64,000 nucleotides of DNA, from positions 1 through 64,000 of the forward strand of contig JAJYDS010000003.1 in assembly GCA_021777215.1 (NCBI GenBank). Reading direction: 5' to 3'. This stretch comes from a bacterium. GTDB lineage: Bacteria > Babelota > Babeliae > Babelales > Vermiphilaceae. Positions 60,901-64,000 of this stretch are shown piece after piece. Within the stretch, counting starts at the first letter, position 1; each line of letters opens with the position of its first letter. The position numbers were made by a program, and so were the translations under genes. The notes below the pieces were generated by a model that was given only the letters and a program-made list of their open reading frames with translations, searched no databases and was not told the origin of the DNA.

Positions 60901-61500
60901 ATTACCTATCTGTACGCAGTATTGCTTGTGGGCATAGGTTATATGGCTAAAGATTCAGCAGTAGATTTTATTGCCTACTTTATTATCTTGATACAGCGTC
61001 CGGTAAAAATAGGCGATTATGTCAAACTTGATGAGCATACTATTGGGGTAGTGCGTAAGATTACTCCAAAATCAATTATTGTAGTCAGAAAAAATAGCAC
61101 GCCAATTATCGTCCCAAATTCATATATTCTTGGAAGACCGATCTACAACTGGAATTATGCGCGTGATTTTACTGCCTTTGATGATATTACCATTTCTATC
61201 TCCTATGATGAGACTGATCCAGCAAAGATAAAAAAAATTATGGAGGGTGTGGTGGCTTCTCATCCTTTGGTACTCAAAAGTCCTAAACCGGTCGTGCGGT
61301 TGGATGGCTTTGGTGATTATGGGTATCAGTTTGTGTTACGCGGTTATGTGAGCAGCGTTAATACGCTCGCGCTTCTTGAAATAGCCAGTGATGTACGAAT
61401 AGCGCTCGTCAAGACATTGCAACAAGAAGGAATTAAGCTTGCGTCGGTGGTTGTTTCGATTGTTGATCAGAGCGCTTCTAAAAAAAATGGCTTAGAGTAG
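57937..61500 (+). CDS. giant MscS-family mechanosensitive channel
   Basis: The 1187-residue product has a signal peptide (ending VYA) and a periplasmic coiled-coil region of about 500 residues rich in Lys and Glu. About ten membrane helices lie between 590 and 1030, and the MscS pore and beta domain form the last 230 residues (YMAKDSAVDFIAYFIILIQRPVKIGDYV and VPNSYILGRPIYNW). This is the MscK-like build: channels that open under membrane tension and release solutes in osmotic shock. ATGA overlap with the RecO-like gene. Confidence 0.92.
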   Translation: MKKGLMSMLKRIVLGLVVLFLFSRVYAADIISEASKTLTPTMIKSVEQARLEQREALKTEKTELEKKFKERGKKLSSEGEDAKNKLVEVKQRIAQAPTNTFLLKKQELLSKKTGMVSDIQRAYDGMLRTITAHIALLDQYLTESSAKKDIKQLTQFGSFEGLEELEQKVEDERARTEQLKKKKEALAKELKSAKQVADSKEQEYAQKAQEREALHKGELKSVPGLTNGQYNELLALSLDSALLAKELALAQLQEKQQEVALTDNEVFIEKNRLDGLEATLRTVKPSIVVTAEQIENAKEEVEKKQQEFLTIKTRYSEELERVKKLRVEKEARLKTLSKRYSIPLDAELQEWRYEQKKTYASYVGLCATGVVSTQVLLLTTQERRIERSIDLEREKVEYFQQLVDIKETYYKLAIRRFGSHEEIAEASKQYGEKKTALEAMLKTYQTKKDEDDATAIRLTNQVLERIKKRRDDLQTQKDTLFRDHAKEFLTCLAQLDRAREYTVNQTELLESISKSYVESISILQKSIGHLRFIVAELESNTIWSRPSYAVSWAGIKNSIADIELFAADVRLYFAQFSCAALWHTIKVSMRHADLLDFIIGLGFLLFVLIISRLLLPFITRWLFIIGKKHEGWLAFFFFWAMLFSFAVHYFMRLALWVTLFFILALYPIPDPYLYIVFYLFSIPYLLYLSNRFIAHMKTFNVKYEYVFVGADFQGRVLTLASVLLYATVIIAFFRQAFILAKYPKSELPDILLAINFIIFQISLIFLISKEQILSIIPMRPEGWLWIKEQVNRFYYLILACVIAIIVMSNPYVGYGKLVLHVLSQLVYTAILIRLLIWAHALIKRVASRLFFSQQEDEAARERFFYAKSWFGLIIIFSFIVLGIVGLLIAAQIWGWAIAAADIRFWLTEPIIARGTDTPISAHALMQVVFFIFGGFLTALAFNRFVLQKIFDLVPVDSGLQHAISSAMRYIIIALAIFLGFQSVGLVGMITYLYAVLLVGIGYMAKDSAVDFIAYFIILIQRPVKIGDYVKLDEHTIGVVRKITPKSIIVVRKNSTPIIVPNSYILGRPIYNWNYARDFTAFDDITISISYDETDPAKIKKIMEGVVASHPLVLKSPKPVVRLDGFGDYGYQFVLRGYVSSVNTLALLEIASDVRIALVKTLQQEGIKLASVVVSIVDQSASKKNGLE

Positions 61501-61697
61501 AAAAATTTTTGCATAGGTGTTCTTTGTTTTCTAGCGGCTCCTATTCTTGACAGTTGAATAGGTGCGCGTACCCTATATGCGTTGCGCGTTTAGATAAAAA
61601 AGTAGGGTGTTGGTGAGGTTGTAACTTTCTTGCGGTGAGAGCGTAATGGTGCGCTCTGAAGGAAGTGCATGAGGATATACAGCCAATGAGGGATATT

Positions 61698-62177
61698 ATG
61701 GTGTTGAATAAAAAACAATTTTTACTGTTGAGTTGTGGTATTGCATGCTCAGCATGTGTGCTGGCTGCACCAAAAGATGAGGAACGGTTACAAAGAGAAA
61801 CAGAAGAGTTTATCAAGCATTGTGTTGCCTATTCAAAAATTGCTGCACCCAAAGGGGTCCAAGTAGCATTGCCTTATCTGATGGCCAGAGAATTGAATGT
61901 TCTTCCTCATAGCCGTCAACATAAATTTATTGAAGCTGTGGGCGCAGTGGCGCTCTGGGAAGTGCTCAAAAAAAGTTTTAGTGCTGCTACGGGTTTAACA
62001 GAAGATTCTTTGCCTTGCGATCCTGCTGCGCATAAAGCTGGCTCTAACGCCCAACTTGTAGCAAAAACAGTAAACAATATGACCTGGTTTGCCTATAAAG
62101 GACTTAATCTTGTTGGGCCTATGGTTTTAAGAGAGCTTATCGCTGGTGATGTAAAAGCACATATTAGAAAGAGATAA
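61698..62177 (+). CDS. small exported protein of unknown function
   Basis: The 159-residue product has a signal peptide (MVLNKKQFLLLSCGIACSAC to VLA), then a helical body with several His and Lys and no known domain. GAGGG at 61688-61692 lies 5 bases before the ATG. Followed by a terminator. Confidence 0.65.
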   Translation: MVLNKKQFLLLSCGIACSACVLAAPKDEERLQRETEEFIKHCVAYSKIAAPKGVQVALPYLMARELNVLPHSRQHKFIEAVGAVALWEVLKKSFSAATGLTEDSLPCDPAAHKAGSNAQLVAKTVNNMTWFAYKGLNLVGPMVLRELIAGDVKAHIRKR

Positions 62178-62195
62178 CGAAAAATAATTTTTTGT

Positions 62196-62234
62196 AAAAA
62201 AGAAGCTCGCTCTAACAAGGCGGGCTTCTTTTTT
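62196..62234 (+). terminator. terminator after the small exported protein gene
   Basis: A 15-bp stem with one G-T pair (62196-62210 with 62220-62234) ends in T6. Confidence 0.8.
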
Positions 62235-62288
62235 ATTCGGTGGTTTTTCTGGGGGCAATGACTTTATTGGCGGTGTGAATTTTATAAT

Positions 62289-62507
62289 TTACTGAGGGTA
62301 TTTTCTTTTTTGGATATATGCCAGTACTTTTTTATGAATATTTACCAACATAAAGCCATAAATGATCATAAGTAAAGAACCGATGATAATGATGTAATTG
62401 AGTCCTGCTTGAAGAATTCCCAAGGTATGAAAAAAAAGAATTGAGCCAATCACGATAAGTAAAATGCCCTTTTGTTTATCAGATAAGGCTTGCAGTATAG
62501 TGAACAT
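62289..62507 (-). CDS. small two-helix membrane protein
   Basis: The 72 residues have two hydrophobic helices (about 14-32 and 36-56) and a basic C-terminus (KKVLAYIQKRKYPQ). AAAGGAGA lies just upstream of the ATG on the minus strand. It resembles small inner-membrane proteins without a known role. Confidence 0.6.
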   Translation of the reverse strand: MFTILQALSDKQKGILLIVIGSILFFHTLGILQAGLNYIIIIGSLLMIIYGFMLVNIHKKVLAYIQKRKYPQ

Positions 62508-62686
62508 GAGATCTCCTTTTTTTTACATAGAGCGTTCTAATCCAGCTGCCCATTCGATACCTGATTTTTTTAGTACTAGGGCTAAAAACAGGCAGGCCTT
62601 CTGGGCAAGATTATTTTGCGCAATGGTAACATACGTTATCTTGTATCTCTATACCAAGGAGGAGTCAGAAAAATCAAGAGATAGAT

Positions 62687-63274
62687 TTACTGTTGATGTT
62701 CAAAAAAGCCACCGATGGGCCATGGATTCGTAAAATCGAGTTGGTAATCGCGTAATGGCTGATGACGTACTAAAAAGACAACTGTTTCTAGGGGAACTTC
62801 ATTTTCGCGGATCGTTTTAAGCAGGCCTTCCAGAAAAAGCCATTTGTCAAAAGTAGAGCTTTCTTTAGCAAACGGATTGCGATCAAACGATATCAATGCT
62901 TGGGTACCGTTATTGGCCAAAAGTACCGTTTGTACGGTGACTTTTTGTTCTGTTATCTGTTCCTCAGCCAGCAAGGTAAACCAACTATTGAGCAAATAGG
63001 TGATCGCCTGTGCTTTATCTGCTGGCCAAACGAGGTCTTGTTGTTCCTTTGTCCAGCGATCATGTCGCCAAAAGAGTAATACCGCTTTTTTACGCGCGGC
63101 AACTGAGAAACTTTCTCCATTGTCTGCGGCGCTTTTTTGGCTCTTTATGCATGAGGTATGGGGACAGAAAAAGAAGAGCCATTCCTGATGAATAGCATAA
63201 AAAAGTGCGCCTCCTAGGATGCAGGTGCTCGCGAGAATAATTAAAAGATGTGAGCGTATCGGCTTGTTACTCAT
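62687..63274 (-). CDS. membrane-anchored GerMN-like protein
   Basis: The 195-residue product has an N-terminal membrane segment (HLLIILASTCILGGALFYAI). Its domain carries phrases typical of GerMN: QAITYLLNSWFTLL, DKWLFLEGLLKTIRENEVPLETVVFLV and DFTNPWPIGGF. GerMN domains are found in spore-germination and envelope proteins, often beside amidases. ATG 63274 shares ATGA with the amidase gene, so the two are translated together and probably work on the same cell-wall step. Confidence 0.7.
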   Translation of the reverse strand: MSNKPIRSHLLIILASTCILGGALFYAIHQEWLFFFCPHTSCIKSQKSAADNGESFSVAARKKAVLLFWRHDRWTKEQQDLVWPADKAQAITYLLNSWFTLLAEEQITEQKVTVQTVLLANNGTQALISFDRNPFAKESSTFDKWLFLEGLLKTIRENEVPLETVVFLVRHQPLRDYQLDFTNPWPIGGFFEHQQ

Positions 63275-64000
63275 TGGTTCCCCTTGAAGGTTATTATGCT
63301 TTGAACGATTGGTTCTATAAGGAGGTGCCAATCTGTTCCATGAATTAACCCCGCTTCAATACCAATGGCAGGCGCTATAATACCTATAAGAGGGGCAAAA
63401 GGTATTTTAAAAGCACCTTTTACCTCGCACCCTTTTTTACAACTTTCGGCAGCAAGCTTTGCCTTGAGTATACCAATCCAGGCACTGGTTTGTGTGCTGT
63501 GCATACGATGCGCCTGGTCATAGGGATAAAAAGCGAGGGTGGCCGGCAGCGCCAATTGGTCGTCATTATAGGAGAATTGATACAGGGAGACGGTTGGTTT
63601 AACTCCCGTTTCTTGAAAAAAGTGGATGCTGAGATAGAGATCTGTTTTCATACGATTTGCCAGTGTTGCATGCTGGAGTGCTACCGTTGCTTGCCCGGCA
63701 GTTCGGGCGAGGATTGCCGTGCAATCTGGTATGCGTTTTTCTAACTCCTCTTGCAGCGCCTGTGCGTATTGGAGAGTAAGTCCTCGTTCAAAAGTATTTT
63801 CAATCACGCGCCCGGTATGACTTTCATCGCCAGCCGGATCGAGCATGATGACACATTTTTTTTCTGGTTGTGTGTAGGCGTGAGTGGTGCCAATTGATAC
63901 TATCAGAGATGCAAACAGGAAAAAGGTACTGCTTTTATAGAAAGATATTATTTTTGGGAAAGATACCTTTTCCGCGAGACAGCTTTTCTCTGCCGATATT
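63271..64000 (-). CDS. N-acetylmuramoyl-L-alanine amidase-like protein, 5' end outside the window
   Basis: The frame stays open past the right edge; no start codon is found before 64000 except an internal Met at 63846. That Met would cut off a signal peptide (STFFLFASLIVSIGTTHA). The mature part has the Amidase_3 frame: MLDPAGDESHTGR (usual DPGHGG), NTFERGLTL (ligand Glu), TDLYLSIHFFQE (ligand His). The first zinc ligand His of DPGHGG is replaced by Gly; a His four residues later (DESH) may take over. It probably cuts the amide bond between MurNAc and the stem peptide, or only binds it. About 242 residues are visible. Confidence 0.7.
   Translation of the reverse strand, partial: ISAEKSCLAEKVSFPKIISFYKSSTFFLFASLIVSIGTTHAYTQPEKKCVIMLDPAGDESHTGRVIENTFERGLTLQYAQALQEELEKRIPDCTAILARTAGQATVALQHATLANRMKTDLYLSIHFFQETGVKPTVSLYQFSYNDDQLALPATLAFYPYDQAHRMHSTQTSAWIGILKAKLAAESCKKGCEVKGAFKIPFAPLIGIIAPAIGIEAGLIHGTDWHLLIEPIVQSIITFKGNQ

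Noticed and set aside
1-64000. tRNA, rRNA, CRISPR, prophage or insertion sequence
   Set aside because: No T-loop-like intergenic sequence, no regular spaced repeats, and no transposase, integrase or phage structural genes were seen by eye. A tRNAscan or Infernal run could still find a missed small RNA.

Overview
The window looks like a stretch of a small, host-associated Gram-negative-type genome. The best guess is Candidatus Dependentiae (TM6) or a similar intracellular or epibiotic lineage. That placement is inferred from gene content, not from a marker gene: there is no rRNA, tRNA or ribosomal protein gene here. Supporting content: a membrane pyrophosphatase, many small secreted proteins of unknown function, Sel1-type and ankyrin repeat proteins, a type II secretion-like pseudopilin operon, and scattered housekeeping genes with no amino-acid biosynthesis pathways. 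No CRISPR array, phage or insertion sequence was seen.

Layout. 1-5 kb: Skp-like chaperone, prs, pth, a small exported protein, metK. 5-10 kb: alaS between two exported unknowns, all on the minus strand. 10-14 kb: a plus-strand group of two Sel1-type repeat proteins and a large exported unknown, with its own promoter and a cluster of GTTTTTAC boxes. 15.3-22.1 kb: a tight operon for GspF, five pseudopilin-type proteins (G, H, I, J, K) and an MCE/MlaD protein with a C-terminal beta-rich domain. 22-24.3 kb: ankyrin protein and partner on the minus strand. 24.5-32.5 kb: nitroreductase, small membrane protein, a tandem D-Ala-D-Ala ligase fusion, membrane pyrophosphatase, and a NamZ-type muramidase preceded by a truncated copy that has lost its catalytic Glu-His. 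32.5-38.3 kb: two exported thioredoxins, an exported protein with a zinc-finger-like tail, a VanX-type dipeptidase, a Nudix protein, leuS. 38.5-44.4 kb: metallo-beta-lactamase-fold protein, HicB with a frameshifted hicA, a stand-alone LigD phosphoesterase domain with an exported-type N-terminus, transaldolase, a PLP enzyme with a signal peptide, a GT4 glycosyltransferase. 44.5-48 kb: two more Sel1 proteins, an exported P-loop protein, a Sel1 pseudogene, a coiled-coil protein. 48-64 kb: uvrB, an orphan XRE protein, a GIY-YIG nuclease gene inside a 65-bp inverted repeat, an M3 peptidase with three small exported proteins, an alkaline-phosphatase-family protein, a RecO-like protein coupled to a giant MscS channel, small membrane proteins, and a GerMN-like/amidase pair running off the right end.

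How the genes work together. Several belong to the cell envelope: Skp, pseudopilins, MCE, MscS, two thioredoxins. A second set handles peptidoglycan building or recycling: Ddl-Ddl, VanX-type dipeptidase, NamZ, amidase, GerMN. About 27 proteins begin with a signal-peptide-like segment. In 11 of these a Met falls at or next to the predicted first mature residue (for example CG-MEP, VG-MKP), and most of those 11 have no recognised function. This is the most unusual pattern in the window and may mark a lineage-specific class of exported proteins.
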